Of a DNA stretch of 64,000 nt, positions 1 through 8,179 are shown piece after piece; the stretch's first letter is position 1; every line of letters begins with the position of its first letter. Below the pieces are notes generated by a model. The model made no database searches. It was given only the letters and a program-made list of their open reading frames with translations, and was not told the origin of the DNA. The position numbers were made by a program, and so were the translations under genes. Origin of the DNA: an uncultured Lachnospiraceae bacterium (GTDB taxonomy: Bacteria; Bacillota; Clostridia; Lachnospirales; Lachnospiraceae); NCBI GenBank assembly GCA_910578555.1, contig CAJTPS010000009.1, positions 62,001 through 126,000 on the forward strand, in the 5' to 3' direction.

Positions 1-1081
1 AAGCTTTGGCGGGAAAAGAGAGCGTTACACAGGTACCTTCATGCTCAGTGGAAGCGATTTGTATGTTGATCGAAAGAAATCCACATAGTCTGCGGCACAG
101 ATACAGCCCCATGCCGGTGCTGCCGCCCTTCACGCGCCCGTTGCTGCCCGTAAATCCCCGGTCAAAGACGCGGGGCAGTTCATGGGCGGGAATGCCGATC
201 CCGTTATCCGATACTTTGAGTATAAGTTCCTGTCTGTCAGAAAGTTCTGCGGATATGATAATGACAGATGTGTCATTTTTGCCTGCGGAAACAGGTTCAG
301 CTTTATGGATTTGCAAGGGTGCGCCGCAGTCCGGGGCAGCGCCTGAGGGGGTGCCGGTTTTTTTATAACGGGCGGCGTTTTGCAGAAGCTGTCCGAGGAT
401 AAAACCGGTCCATTTGCTGTCCGTGTAGACTTGATGATCCAGATTTTCGGTTTCAATGCACATATTGTTCTGCAGGAGCAGTGTGCGGTAAGTGTCGATG
501 GTTTCCGATATGATTTGCGCAAGACTGCATTCCCGGATTATGCAATCCCGTTCCGGGTTTTGTGCTCTGGCATAGAAAAGGGCGCGCTCCACATGCGCCT
601 CGATCTGCGCAAGTTCCGGTGCAAGCCGGCGTGCGTGAACCGGGTCGAGGCTGTGACAGATCAGCCTGGCGGCGGTGATGGGTGATTTGACCTCGTGCAC
701 CCAGCTTTCCACATATTCCCGATACGACCGGCCTGCGGCCTGCGCGTCAGAGACTGCCCCGGTCATAGACTGACAGGAGCGTCGTATGAGAGCAAAAAGC
801 CGGCGCTCAAAGGCGGTTTTCGGCGGCGGTGCACATTCCGCAAACAAGTATTTCTGATCCAGACCATCCATAATACTTTGCAGTTCTTCCAGACGGGAAC
901 GGCATTTGATAAAGTCGATGGCGAACACAGTCGTGCGAATCAGACACGAGAATATGAGCAGAAGAATAATGATATCGGGCGTTGTTCCGGTGGCAAGAAG
1001 AAAACCGGACATTGCCCCCAGGATGAGTATTTCCAATAAGATTTTACCCGCCCGGTCGGATAGAAATTCTTGAAAAGTCAT
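1..1081 (-). CDS. BceS-like sensor histidine kinase (C-terminus cut by window edge)
   Basis: Membrane kinase of the small BceS/intramembrane-sensing type that phosphorylates the OmpR-type regulator encoded just upstream. Reading the minus strand from about 1081 gives two N-terminal hydrophobic stretches (around residues 10-50) with almost no extracytoplasmic loop, then an H-box reading SWVHEVKSPI (near residue 120), where His is the phosphoacceptor, and an ATP-binding domain with the G1 motif SDNGIGIP and the late GGSTGMGLYL motif. The start at 1081 is preferred because an AGGGA ribosome site lies 5 nt upstream; an in-frame ATG at 1093 is possible. The reading frame runs off the left edge right after the LSFPAKA end region, so only a few residues are probably missing. 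Kinases of this type usually sit beside a BceAB transporter that senses peptide antibiotics; none is visible next to it here, but the missing side lies outside the window. Confidence 0.9.
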   Translation of the reverse strand, partial: MTFQEFLSDRAGKILLEILILGAMSGFLLATGTTPDIIILLLIFSCLIRTTVFAIDFIKCRSRLEELQSIMDGLDQKYLFAECAPPPKTAFERRLFALIRRSCQSMTGAVSDAQAAGRSYREYVESWVHEVKSPITAARLICHSLDPVHARRLAPELAQIEAHVERALFYARAQNPERDCIIRECSLAQIISETIDTYRTLLLQNNMCIETENLDHQVYTDSKWTGFILGQLLQNAARYKKTGTPSGAAPDCGAPLQIHKAEPVSAGKNDTSVIIISAELSDRQELILKVSDNGIGIPAHELPRVFDRGFTGSNGRVKGGSTGMGLYLCRRLCGFLSINIQIASTEHEGTCVTLSFPAKA

Positions 1082-1153
1082 ATTTTCCCTCATTTCTGCG
1101 CTGTTTTTAAGCGCATGTCAGAGCAGTTTTCGTGATGAAAAGCGCCGGAAATA

Positions 1154-1819
1154 TCAAAGCTGATATCCGAGTCCGCGCCGTGTCTTAATATAGTCAGGAA
1201 GCCCCAGTTCGTCCAGCTTGCCTCGCAGGCGCGTGATGTTGACACTGAGGGTGTTGTCATCAATGTAGATTTTGTTGTTCCACAAGGCTTCGATCAGATC
1301 TGCGCGGGAAACGATCTCTCCGGCGTGACTCATTAAGTGAGCCAGAATTTGAATCTCATTGCGCGTCAGTTCAGCGATTTGATTATTTGCCATGGCGGTA
1401 CCCCTGGCAGGATTTAACTGCAATCCGCCGTATGCCGGGCAAGCCGTGTCCCCCTTCGGGCTGCTTCGGCGCAGTACGACTTTGATCCGGGTAAGCAGCA
1501 GCGGGATATTGTAAGGTTTGGTAATGTAATCGTCGCCGCCCATATTGAGTGCCGACAGCTCGTCCGCCGTAGAGTTCCGGCTGGTGACAAAAATGACAGG
1601 CGTATTACTGCTTTGGCGCAGATCGGCACATAGAGACAGGCCGTCCTGCTCCGGAAGTCCTAAGTCCAGTAGAATCAGATCGGGTATTTCCGTGGCGGCC
1701 TGCTGTGCAATATTGTGAAAGACGGTGACAGGGATTGGATGGTAGCCCTCATTTTTCAGTAGAAGGGACAATTCCTCCCGCACTGCGGGATCGTCCTCGA
1801 TGATCATGATTTTTTGCAT
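1154..1819 (-). CDS. OmpR-family response regulator (BceR-like)
   Basis: DNA-binding response regulator of 221 residues, partner of the kinase that follows it 72 bp downstream on the same strand. It begins MQKIMIIEDDPAVREE with the acidic pocket (Glu-Asp-Asp), a phosphoacceptor Asp in LILLDLGLP (about residue 51), a conserved Thr/Ser in VTSRN and Lys in ITKPYN. The C-terminal half is a winged helix ending KTRRGLGYQL, typical of OmpR/PhoB regulators. The frame stays open upstream to 2089, but the start at 1819 is chosen because it opens exactly at the receiver domain and has a GGAGG ribosome site 8 nt upstream; the extension is translation of the leader and of a neighbouring gene remnant. It is likely to control a peptide-antibiotic detoxification transporter by analogy with BceRS, but the target is not visible. 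Confidence 0.93.
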   Translation of the reverse strand: MQKIMIIEDDPAVREELSLLLKNEGYHPIPVTVFHNIAQQAATEIPDLILLDLGLPEQDGLSLCADLRQSSNTPVIFVTSRNSTADELSALNMGGDDYITKPYNIPLLLTRIKVVLRRSSPKGDTACPAYGGLQLNPARGTAMANNQIAELTRNEIQILAHLMSHAGEIVSRADLIEALWNNKIYIDDNTLSVNITRLRGKLDELGLPDYIKTRRGLGYQL

Positions 1820-2021
1820 GGTAATCCTCCGTATCAGAGTGATTTCTTTGCTCCGCATAATATTCCGGGCAGCGCAAATAAAGTTGCACAACACAATATG
1901 TGGCAATTGGTCTCTAATATAGCCTATAGTATACACTACATATGGAAGAAATGACAATGGTAACGATATAACGACCATATTTTTTCTATAGATGGGATGA
2001 TAAATTATAATTGTAAGATAA

Positions 2022-2201
2022 CTATCGGAGCAAGATGAGTCAATCGCGGGATATGAAAGAGAACTGTCGGAGCGAGATGAGTCAATCACGAGTTACGCAA
2101 AGGAATTATCAAATCGTGATCAGATTATCTCGGAAAAAGAGGCACAGATTCAGCAGCTTCTTGCAGAAAACGAGAAACTGAGGGCAGGGAACAGTCTGTA
2201 A
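2022..2201 (+). pseudogene. Coiled-coil C-terminal remnant, probably of an Rpn/PD-(D/E)XK family protein
   Basis: An open frame of 59 codons ending in TAA at 2199-2201, with a stop immediately before it and no start codon or ribosome site. It encodes three degenerate 14-residue units beginning LSEQDESI, LSERDESI and LSNRDQII, followed by a leucine-zipper-like IQQLLAENEKL tail. The 42-bp DNA units are recognisable by eye (repeated TCGGAGC-AGATGAGTCAATC core). Such charged heptad tails are common at the end of Rpn-family nucleases ('PD-(D/E)XK nuclease family transposases') in Clostridia, so this is inferred to be what remains of such a gene. The catalytic part is absent. It has no relation to the Glycine-Ile-Lys-Glu tail of the intact Rpn gene at 35.5 kb. 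Confidence 0.55.
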
Positions 2202-2256
2202 AATTTGCTGCATGTACAGGGGAGTCAGACTGTGGTCTGCAGTCACAATTCCCGTC

Positions 2257-2286
2257 TTGACAAAGGCACAGAACAACTGATATGAT
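2257..2286 (+). promoter_or_regulatory. Sigma-A promoter of glnA
   Basis: TTGACA at 2257-2262 and TATGAT at 2281-2286 are separated by 18 bp. The predicted start of transcription, near 2292, falls directly in front of a strong hairpin, giving a leader of about 125 nt before the glnA ATG. Confidence 0.7.
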
Positions 2287-2294
2287 ATTACGGA

Positions 2295-2332
2295 ACAAGG
2301 GCGTTCTTATGACAGGATAAGAATGCCCTTGT
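2295..2332 (+). promoter_or_regulatory. 5'-leader stem-loop of glnA mRNA
   Basis: A 15-bp stem (ACAAGGGCGTTCTTA paired with TAAGAATGCCCTTGT, one G-U pair) closes an 8-nt loop TGACAGGA. It begins within a few nucleotides of the predicted transcription start. No T-run follows, so it is not an ordinary terminator. Because an ANTAR RNA-binding regulator is encoded just after glnA, a role in RNA-level control is attractive. The loop read in this register does not show the A1/G4 hexaloop expected for ANTAR targets. Confidence 0.5.
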
Positions 2333-2416
2333 GTGCGTGTGCGGGACTGAATGACCAACTAATAAGAAGTATACATTTAACAAGTAATTGATAGAAAAGG
2401 AAAGAGGAGGCAGCAC

Positions 2417-3751
2417 ATGAGAAAGAATTACACGAAGGAAGATATTATAAAACTGGTTGAAGAAGAGGATGTGGAATTTATCCGTCTGCAGTTTACGGAT
2501 ATATTCGGCAATCTGAAAAACGTGGCGATCACCGCCAGCCAGCTTGAGAAAGCACTGGACAACGAGTGCATGTTCGACGGTTCTTCGATCGAGGGGTTTG
2601 CCAGAATCGAGGAATCCGATATGTACCTGTATCCGGATTTCAGTACGCTGGAAATATTCCCGTGGAGACCGCAGCAGGGCAAGGTGGCAAGGATGATCTG
2701 CGACGTGTACAGACCAAGCGGACAGCCCTTCGAGGGAGATCCGCGCTATATTCTGAAACGTGCGATCAAAGAGGCGGAGAAACTGGGCTATACCTTCGAG
2801 GTAGGACCGGAGTGTGAATTTTTCCTGTTTAATACGGACGAAAATGCGATGCCAACCACGATTACCCATGAGAAAGCCGGGTATTTTGATTTAGGACCGA
2901 TGGATTTCGGGGAAAATGCCAGACGGGATATGGTACTGACGCTGGAGGATATGGGATTTGTCATTGAGGCTTCCCACCATGAGGTTGCCCCGGCGCAGCA
3001 TGAGATCGATTTCCGGTATGACGAGGCGCTTGCCACGGCGGACAATATTATGACATTCAAGCTGGCGGTGAAGACCATCGCCCGCAGGCATGGACTGCAC
3101 GCTACATTTATGCCGAAGCCGAAGTTCGGCGTGAACGGGTCAGGTATGCACATTAATATGTCCCTGTCCAAAGATGGAAAAAATATTTTTGCGGACGAGA
3201 GTGATGCGTTGGGATTGAGCCGGGAAGCATATTATTTTATCGGCGGTATCATGAAGCATATGAAAGGGATGACGGCCATTACCAATCCGCTGGTCAACTC
3301 TTACAAGAGACTTGTGCCGGGGTATGAGGCGCCGGTCTACATCGCATGGAGTGCAACCAACAGAAGCCCGCTGATCCGCATTCCGGCGGCGCGTGGTAAG
3401 GGGACGAGAATTGAACTCCGCTGTCCCGATCCATCGGCCAACCCCTATCTGGCACTGGCTGTCTGTCTGCGTGCCGGTCTGGACGGCATCGTGAACAGGA
3501 TTATGCCGCCGGACAGTGTGGACTGCAATATTTTCCGCATGACGGATGAGGAAAAGGAAGCCAGCGGAATCGAGGAAATTCCGGGTACGCTGATTGAAGC
3601 GGTCTACAACATGGAGGCGGATGATTTTATTAAGGATGTGCTTGGCGAGCATGCCTACCGTAAGTATATCAAGGCTAAAAAGGAAGAATGGTTCCGCTAC
3701 CGTATGCAGGTGACCGACTGGGAGGTTAATGAATACCTGAATAATATTTAA
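2417..3751 (+). CDS. glnA: Glutamine synthetase type I
   Basis: ATP-dependent glutamine synthetase, the cytosolic enzyme that joins ammonia to glutamate. The 444-residue length and lack of the extra segment carrying an adenylylation tyrosine match the GSI-alpha group of Firmicutes, which is controlled by feedback and transcription factors rather than by adenylylation. Visible signatures are DGSSIEGF near residue 55, the metal-binding VGPECEFFLF, the ATP-site region NGSGMHINMSL and the arginine-rich NRSPLIRIPAARGKGTRIELR with RCPDPSANPYLALA. The start has an AAGAGGAGG ribosome site. It has its own strong promoter and a leader hairpin and is followed 41 bp later by an ANTAR regulator, an arrangement known from the glnA-nitR pair of solventogenic clostridia. 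Confidence 0.98.
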   Translation: MRKNYTKEDIIKLVEEEDVEFIRLQFTDIFGNLKNVAITASQLEKALDNECMFDGSSIEGFARIEESDMYLYPDFSTLEIFPWRPQQGKVARMICDVYRPSGQPFEGDPRYILKRAIKEAEKLGYTFEVGPECEFFLFNTDENAMPTTITHEKAGYFDLGPMDFGENARRDMVLTLEDMGFVIEASHHEVAPAQHEIDFRYDEALATADNIMTFKLAVKTIARRHGLHATFMPKPKFGVNGSGMHINMSLSKDGKNIFADESDALGLSREAYYFIGGIMKHMKGMTAITNPLVNSYKRLVPGYEAPVYIAWSATNRSPLIRIPAARGKGTRIELRCPDPSANPYLALAVCLRAGLDGIVNRIMPPDSVDCNIFRMTDEEKEASGIEEIPGTLIEAVYNMEADDFIKDVLGEHAYRKYIKAKKEEWFRYRMQVTDWEVNEYLNNI

Positions 3752-3792
3752 TTTTCACGTCAGACATAGATTACAGGACGGGAGGTGAGCGT

Positions 3793-4341
3793 GTGATCAA
3801 TATTATCGTGGTTCTGCCGAAAATAGAGGACGCCCGGGGTATTCGCGGCGTATTGATGAAAAACGGTTTTCAGGTAACGGCGGTTTGTTCCACGGGCGCG
3901 CAGTGCCTGAGTCAGCTTCACGATTTAAATGACGGTATTGTCATATGTGGATATAGGATGACGGACATGATATATACAGAGCTGCACGACTGCCTTCCGG
4001 AAGGATTTGATATGCTTTTTATGGCTTCGCAGGCGGTATTAAACGAATATCGCCGCGATGATATTGTATCGCTCGCCATGCCGCTTAAGGTGCACGATCT
4101 GATCAATACCGTGGATATGATGAGCCAGACGATCATGCGCAGGAGGCGGAGGGCAAAGGCGAGACCTAAGGAGCGTAATGCCGGGGAGGAAGCACTGGTC
4201 AGGGAAGCCAAGGAGGTCCTGATAAGCCGGAATCACATGACGGAGGAGGAAGCTCATAGATACATCCAGAAATGCAGTATGGACAGCGGTACGAACATGG
4301 TGGAGACAGCGCAGATGATACTGGCGATGATGAGAGGTTAA
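3793..4341 (+). CDS. ANTAR-domain response regulator (NitR-like RNA-binding antiterminator)
   Basis: A 182-residue protein with a degenerate receiver-like N-terminal domain (about 1-120) and a C-terminal ANTAR domain (about 125-180) seen in REAKEVLISRNHMTEEEA and the AMDS-like CSMDSGTNMVETAQ. ANTAR proteins bind paired RNA hairpins and prevent transcription termination. The receiver lacks the usual pair of acidic residues after strand 1 (it begins INIIVVLPKIED), so ordinary phosphorylation is doubtful and control may be by protein contact, as in AmiR. The start is GTG at 3793, set by a GGAGGTGA site 5-7 nt upstream. It follows glnA in the same orientation and ends just before a strong terminator, so the two form an operon. 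By analogy with clostridial NitR it probably controls glnA or other nitrogen genes. Confidence 0.85.
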   Translation: MINIIVVLPKIEDARGIRGVLMKNGFQVTAVCSTGAQCLSQLHDLNDGIVICGYRMTDMIYTELHDCLPEGFDMLFMASQAVLNEYRRDDIVSLAMPLKVHDLINTVDMMSQTIMRRRRRAKARPKERNAGEEALVREAKEVLISRNHMTEEEAHRYIQKCSMDSGTNMVETAQMILAMMRG

Positions 4342-4366
4342 TATAAAAATTTTTAAATTTCGGATG

Positions 4367-4395
4367 CGGTGTAACGGATGTGTTGCACCGTTTTT
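4367..4395 (+). terminator. Intrinsic terminator after the glnA-ANTAR operon
   Basis: CGGTGTAAC pairs with GTTGCACCG across a 6-nt loop and is followed directly by TTTTT. Confidence 0.85.
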
Positions 4396-4457
4396 GATTT
4401 TAAGATATTACTCCTTTTGCTGCTTTGGTTTTCGGGTTATTCATGTTCTGGAATGGT

Positions 4458-4486
4458 TTGAAAAAAAATTGCGGATAGTATATGAT
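4458..4486 (+). promoter_or_regulatory. Promoter of the YesMN-like two-component operon
   Basis: TTGAAA at 4458 and TATGAT at 4481 are spaced by 17 bp, about 110 bp before the response-regulator ATG. A second overlapping pair, TTGCGG and TATAAA with 16 bp, lies slightly downstream. Confidence 0.55.
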
Positions 4487-4594
4487 AAATTATAAATGAA
4501 AAAGCTTGGTTCTGCGGCGTAGAGAAGGATTTAGGGAGCAATTGGGAATCTGTCTGTCCACAGACGAAAAAAGCCGGGAAATGACGGGGGTATC

Positions 4595-6220
4595 ATGAGT
4601 CTGTATCGTATTATGCTGGTAGATGATGAAGAAGAGGTCCGCAAGGCGATCATCCGCAATATGGATTGGGAGAAACTGGGATTTACGGTAGTGGGTGATG
4701 CGGAAAACGGTGAGGATGCACTGGAGAAACTGGAACAATGGGAGCCGGATGTGGTTATCACAGATATCCGTATGCCTTATATGGACGGGCTGACGCTGAC
4801 AGCCCGGATTCGAGAAAAATATCCGTCCATGAAGATTCTGATCTTTTCCGGATATGATGATTTTGAATACGCGAAACAGGCGATTAAGCTGAATGTGACA
4901 GAATATATCCTGAAACCGGTCAACAGCGAAGAGCTTTCGGTGATTTTAAAGAGGATACGGGTCAGTCTGGACGAAGAGATCGAACAGAGACGAAATATTG
5001 ATTCTCTGCGCAGCAGCTATCTCGGAAGCCTGCCGATTCTCAGAGAGTTGTTCTTAAATAATCTGGTACACGGAACCGTAGATATGGAGACGGCGGCAGT
5101 GCGGTTTGAGGAGTATGGCATTTCCATTCTGGATGCGCGCAAATGGCTGGCGGCAGTCATTCATGTGGGGCAGGTGGAACAGATCGAGACGAAGGAACTA
5201 TCCATGCATCAGGAACTGATTCCGATCTCTGTGCGCGGACTGGTGGAGGACTGTCTGCAGACATACTGCCGCTGCACAATTTTTACCTCTCCGGAGGGAA
5301 TCACGGTAATTGCCGCGATTGATGAGAACAATACACAGACGGGGCTGATTAACCTGTTTCATGATATCTGTAAGGAAAGCAGACGTGTTCTGGAAGTGGG
5401 TATTACCATTGGCGTGGGACACAGCTGCGACAGGCTGCAGGACATCGGGGAAGCTTACCGGTCAGCCGTGGATGCGCTCGGATACCGCGCTATTGTTGGT
5501 GAGGGCAAGACCATCTACATTAATGATGTGGAGCCTGTGAGCCGGGGGAAGCTGCGGCTTGACGCGAAGGATGAGGAGGAATTGACGGCGGCCATTAAGT
5601 TTGGATCCGCGCAGACCATTGACGGTATACTGCGGCGGCTATCCGTCTGTATGGAAGATGTTAAAGTCCACGCCAGACAATATCAGCTCTACATGCTGTC
5701 GATCGCAAACTGCCTGTTCCGGCTGATGCAGCAGTATGATCTGGATATGAATGAAATGTTTGATTCGAAGGAACAGTATGAGGACATGCTGGCGGGAATC
5801 TGTAAGCGGGAGGAGTTTGCAGACCGGATCATTCCCGTGGCGTGCCGTATGAACGAGGCCATGAACCGGGAGCGGGACAACACAACGCGCCGGGCCATGG
5901 ATCAGGCGAAGGAATATATCAGGGAGCATTATGCTAAGCCGGAACTGTCTGTGGAAATGCTCTGCCGCTACCTGCATATGAGTCCGGCGTATTTTTCGAC
6001 GGTATTCAAGAAAGAAACGGGGCAGTCTTATGTCAATTATCTGACGGAAGTGCGGCTTAAGAAAGCAGCTGAACTGCTGAACGAGACAGATGACAAGACT
6101 TATATGATTGCGCAGAAAGTGGGGTATCAGGAGCAGAATTATTTCAGCTATGTATTCAAGAAGAAATATGGCGTGTCGCCTACGAAATATCGCGGCGGCG
6201 GACAAGAGAGCGTAAAGTAG
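4595..6220 (+). CDS. AraC-type response regulator (YesN family)
   Basis: Two-component transcription factor of 541 residues. Residues 1-125 are a receiver domain (RIMLVDDEEEVR, phosphoacceptor Asp in VVITDIRMPYMDG, Lys in YILKPVNSEEL). The middle 250 residues are a variable regulatory segment, and the last 100 residues are a double helix-turn-helix AraC domain (LSVEMLCRYLHMSPAYFS, then the second helix-turn-helix and YGVSPTKYR). YesN-type regulators commonly switch on sugar-uptake genes in Firmicutes. The sensor kinase follows 168 bp downstream, then sugar-binding proteins and an Mgl transporter, so this regulator most likely controls that import system. A GGGGG ribosome site precedes the ATG. 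Confidence 0.95.
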   Translation: MSLYRIMLVDDEEEVRKAIIRNMDWEKLGFTVVGDAENGEDALEKLEQWEPDVVITDIRMPYMDGLTLTARIREKYPSMKILIFSGYDDFEYAKQAIKLNVTEYILKPVNSEELSVILKRIRVSLDEEIEQRRNIDSLRSSYLGSLPILRELFLNNLVHGTVDMETAAVRFEEYGISILDARKWLAAVIHVGQVEQIETKELSMHQELIPISVRGLVEDCLQTYCRCTIFTSPEGITVIAAIDENNTQTGLINLFHDICKESRRVLEVGITIGVGHSCDRLQDIGEAYRSAVDALGYRAIVGEGKTIYINDVEPVSRGKLRLDAKDEEELTAAIKFGSAQTIDGILRRLSVCMEDVKVHARQYQLYMLSIANCLFRLMQQYDLDMNEMFDSKEQYEDMLAGICKREEFADRIIPVACRMNEAMNRERDNTTRRAMDQAKEYIREHYAKPELSVEMLCRYLHMSPAYFSTVFKKETGQSYVNYLTEVRLKKAAELLNETDDKTYMIAQKVGYQEQNYFSYVFKKKYGVSPTKYRGGGQESVK

Positions 6221-6242
6221 CAGAGCGGAATCATGGAGGTTA

Positions 6243-6376
6243 GATTGAAAAATAAGTCTGATGACCTTATTTTCAATCGGCAGTTTGCGTCAGAGCCTCA
6301 AATGTGCCATGATCGCAGATGAGAAATTGCCTTCGCGAATTTCTCATCGCGTGTCATCGCAGCAAGCTGCTCTGAC
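6243..6376 (+). repeat. Structured intergenic region with three nested stems
   Basis: The gap between regulator and kinase genes holds a first hairpin (GATTGAAAAATAAG with CTTATTTTCAATC, 6243-6278), then an outer stem GTCAGAGC (6289) with GCTCTGAC (6369-6376) that encloses a perfect 11-bp hairpin GATGAGAAATT/AATTTCTCATC (6318-6348). The outer stem ends three bases before the kinase ribosome site, so folding could tune kinase expression relative to regulator. No T-run makes it a terminator. Confidence 0.6.
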
Positions 6377-6388
6377 ATGGAGGTAAGT

Positions 6389-8179
6389 ATGGGACAGAAT
6401 ATGCCGACGGGGCGGGGCAGGAAGAACAGTATCCGATATATGATATTTATTTATTTTACAGTCAGTGCACTGGCTGTGATCCTGTTGACCGGTGTGGTGC
6501 TCTATCTGCAGATGTCCCGGCAGCTTACGCTGGCCGTGCAGGATGAGAACCAGGCGGTTCTCGGGCAGATCAACCGCTCGGTGGATTCCTATCTGCGCAC
6601 GATTATGAAACTGTCCGACAGCGTTTATTACGGCGTGATCAAGAATGCGGATCTAAGTGCGGAGCCGGTGAACAGTCAACTCACACTGCTGTATGATAAC
6701 AATAAAGACAGTATAGCCAATATTGCGCTTTTATCGAAAGAGGGCGAGCTTTTGGAAGCGGTGCCGGCGGCGCGCTTAAAGACGGGGCTGGACGTGACGC
6801 AGGAAGAGTGGTTTGACAATACGCTGCGAAGAACGGATAATCTGCATTTTACGACGCCTCATGTGCAATACATTTTTGACAGTAATGAGAATCAGTACCG
6901 GTGGGTCATCACACTGACCCGGGCGGTAGAGATCACGCATGGCACATCAACGGAACAGGGAATCCTGCTGATCGATATCCGTTACGGCAGTCTGGAACAG
7001 ATACTGGAGAACATTACGCTGGGCAATCAGGGATACCTTTATATGATCAGCAATGACGGGGAACTGATCTACCATCCCAAGATGCAGTTGATTGAGACGG
7101 GGCAGATGGAGGAGAATATTGCTACAGCAGTGGGCTACCGGGACGGCAGTTATCAGGAAAGGTACGGCGGGGAGCGGCGGGAGGTCAGCGTAAAGTCCGT
7201 GGGATACACGGGCTGGAAGCTGTTAAGCGTCACACCGGAGAAAGGCCTGCCGCTGAATAACCTGAAAATGCGTCTGTTTGTAGTGTTTGTGGTGGCGGCA
7301 TTTCTTTTGGTTCTGGTACTCACCAACACATTTATTTCTTCCAGAATCACAATACCGATTCAGAAGCTGGAGAAGTCGGTCAATGCGATCGAGGCGGGTG
7401 ATCTGGATACGGAAGTATATATGGGCGGGTCTTATGAGATCAGGCATCTGGGCCGTTCCATTGGTGACATGGCAGGGAGGATCAAGACACTGATGGAAGA
7501 TATCGTAACAGAGCATGAGTCCAAGCGTAAAAGTGAGTTTGACACGCTGCAGTCTCAGATTAATCCGCATTTTCTCTATAACACGCTGGATATTATTGTG
7601 TGGATGATCGAGAATGAACAGAAACAGGAAGCGGTTAAAATCGTGACGGCACTGGCACGGTTTTTCCGTATTAGTCTGAGTAAGGGCAAAAGCATCATCA
7701 CGGTGCGGGATGAACTGGAGCATGTGCGCAACTATCTGACGATTCAGCAGATGCGGTTTAAGAATAAATTTACCTATACGATTGAGGCCGGGGAGGACGT
7801 AATGGAGCTGGTCAGTCTGAAGCTTATGCTGCAGCCGCTGGTGGAAAATGCCATTTATCACGGCATGGAATTTATGGACGGTGACGGTGAAATCTGTGTG
7901 GAAGTACACCGGGAGGATGACGAACTGTGGTTCCGGATCAGTGATAACGGGCTGGGGATGACGGCGGAGCAGGCTGCGGGGCTTCTGGGTGAAAAGCACC
8001 ATGTGTCGTCCAAACGCGGCTCGGGGATCGGGGTTAAGAATGTAAACGAGAGGATAAAGTTATATTTTGGTGAAGATTACGGTTTACAGATTCAGTCAGA
8101 GCCGGATGAAGGCACAGTGGTCAGGATTCACCTTCCGGCAAAACTCTACACGGAAACAGAGCAGAAGGAGCGGATATGA
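6389..8179 (+). CDS. Membrane sensor histidine kinase (YesM family)
   Basis: Sensor kinase of 596 residues, partner of the upstream AraC-type regulator. It has an N-terminal membrane helix (about residues 20-42), a large extracellular sensor region (45-290, Cache-like), a second membrane helix (RLFVVFVVAAFLLVLVL), a HAMP linker, and a His_kinase domain whose phosphoacceptor His lies in QSQINPHFLYNTLD. The ATPase domain shows PLVENAIYHG, SDNGLGM and GSGIGVKNV. The start at 6389 is preferred over an ATG at 6377 because it has GGAGG 5 nt upstream; the upstream ATG overlaps that site. The gene ends with ATGA overlap to the next gene, showing translational coupling to a membrane-anchored binding protein that probably presents ligand to the sensor. 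Confidence 0.95.
   Translation: MGQNMPTGRGRKNSIRYMIFIYFTVSALAVILLTGVVLYLQMSRQLTLAVQDENQAVLGQINRSVDSYLRTIMKLSDSVYYGVIKNADLSAEPVNSQLTLLYDNNKDSIANIALLSKEGELLEAVPAARLKTGLDVTQEEWFDNTLRRTDNLHFTTPHVQYIFDSNENQYRWVITLTRAVEITHGTSTEQGILLIDIRYGSLEQILENITLGNQGYLYMISNDGELIYHPKMQLIETGQMEENIATAVGYRDGSYQERYGGERREVSVKSVGYTGWKLLSVTPEKGLPLNNLKMRLFVVFVVAAFLLVLVLTNTFISSRITIPIQKLEKSVNAIEAGDLDTEVYMGGSYEIRHLGRSIGDMAGRIKTLMEDIVTEHESKRKSEFDTLQSQINPHFLYNTLDIIVWMIENEQKQEAVKIVTALARFFRISLSKGKSIITVRDELEHVRNYLTIQQMRFKNKFTYTIEAGEDVMELVSLKLMLQPLVENAIYHGMEFMDGDGEICVEVHREDDELWFRISDNGLGMTAEQAAGLLGEKHHVSSKRGSGIGVKNVNERIKLYFGEDYGLQIQSEPDEGTVVRIHLPAKLYTETEQKERI

Noticed and set aside
1820..2089. An N-terminal extension of the BceR-like regulator by 90 residues
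   Set aside because: The frame is open, but the receiver domain starts at 1819 with a good GGAGG site, and the extension is antisense to a coiled-coil remnant.
2295..2332. The glnA leader hairpin as a proven ANTAR target
   Set aside because: The best pairing leaves a GACAGG hexaloop, not the A1/G4 loop; only one hairpin is present where two are expected.
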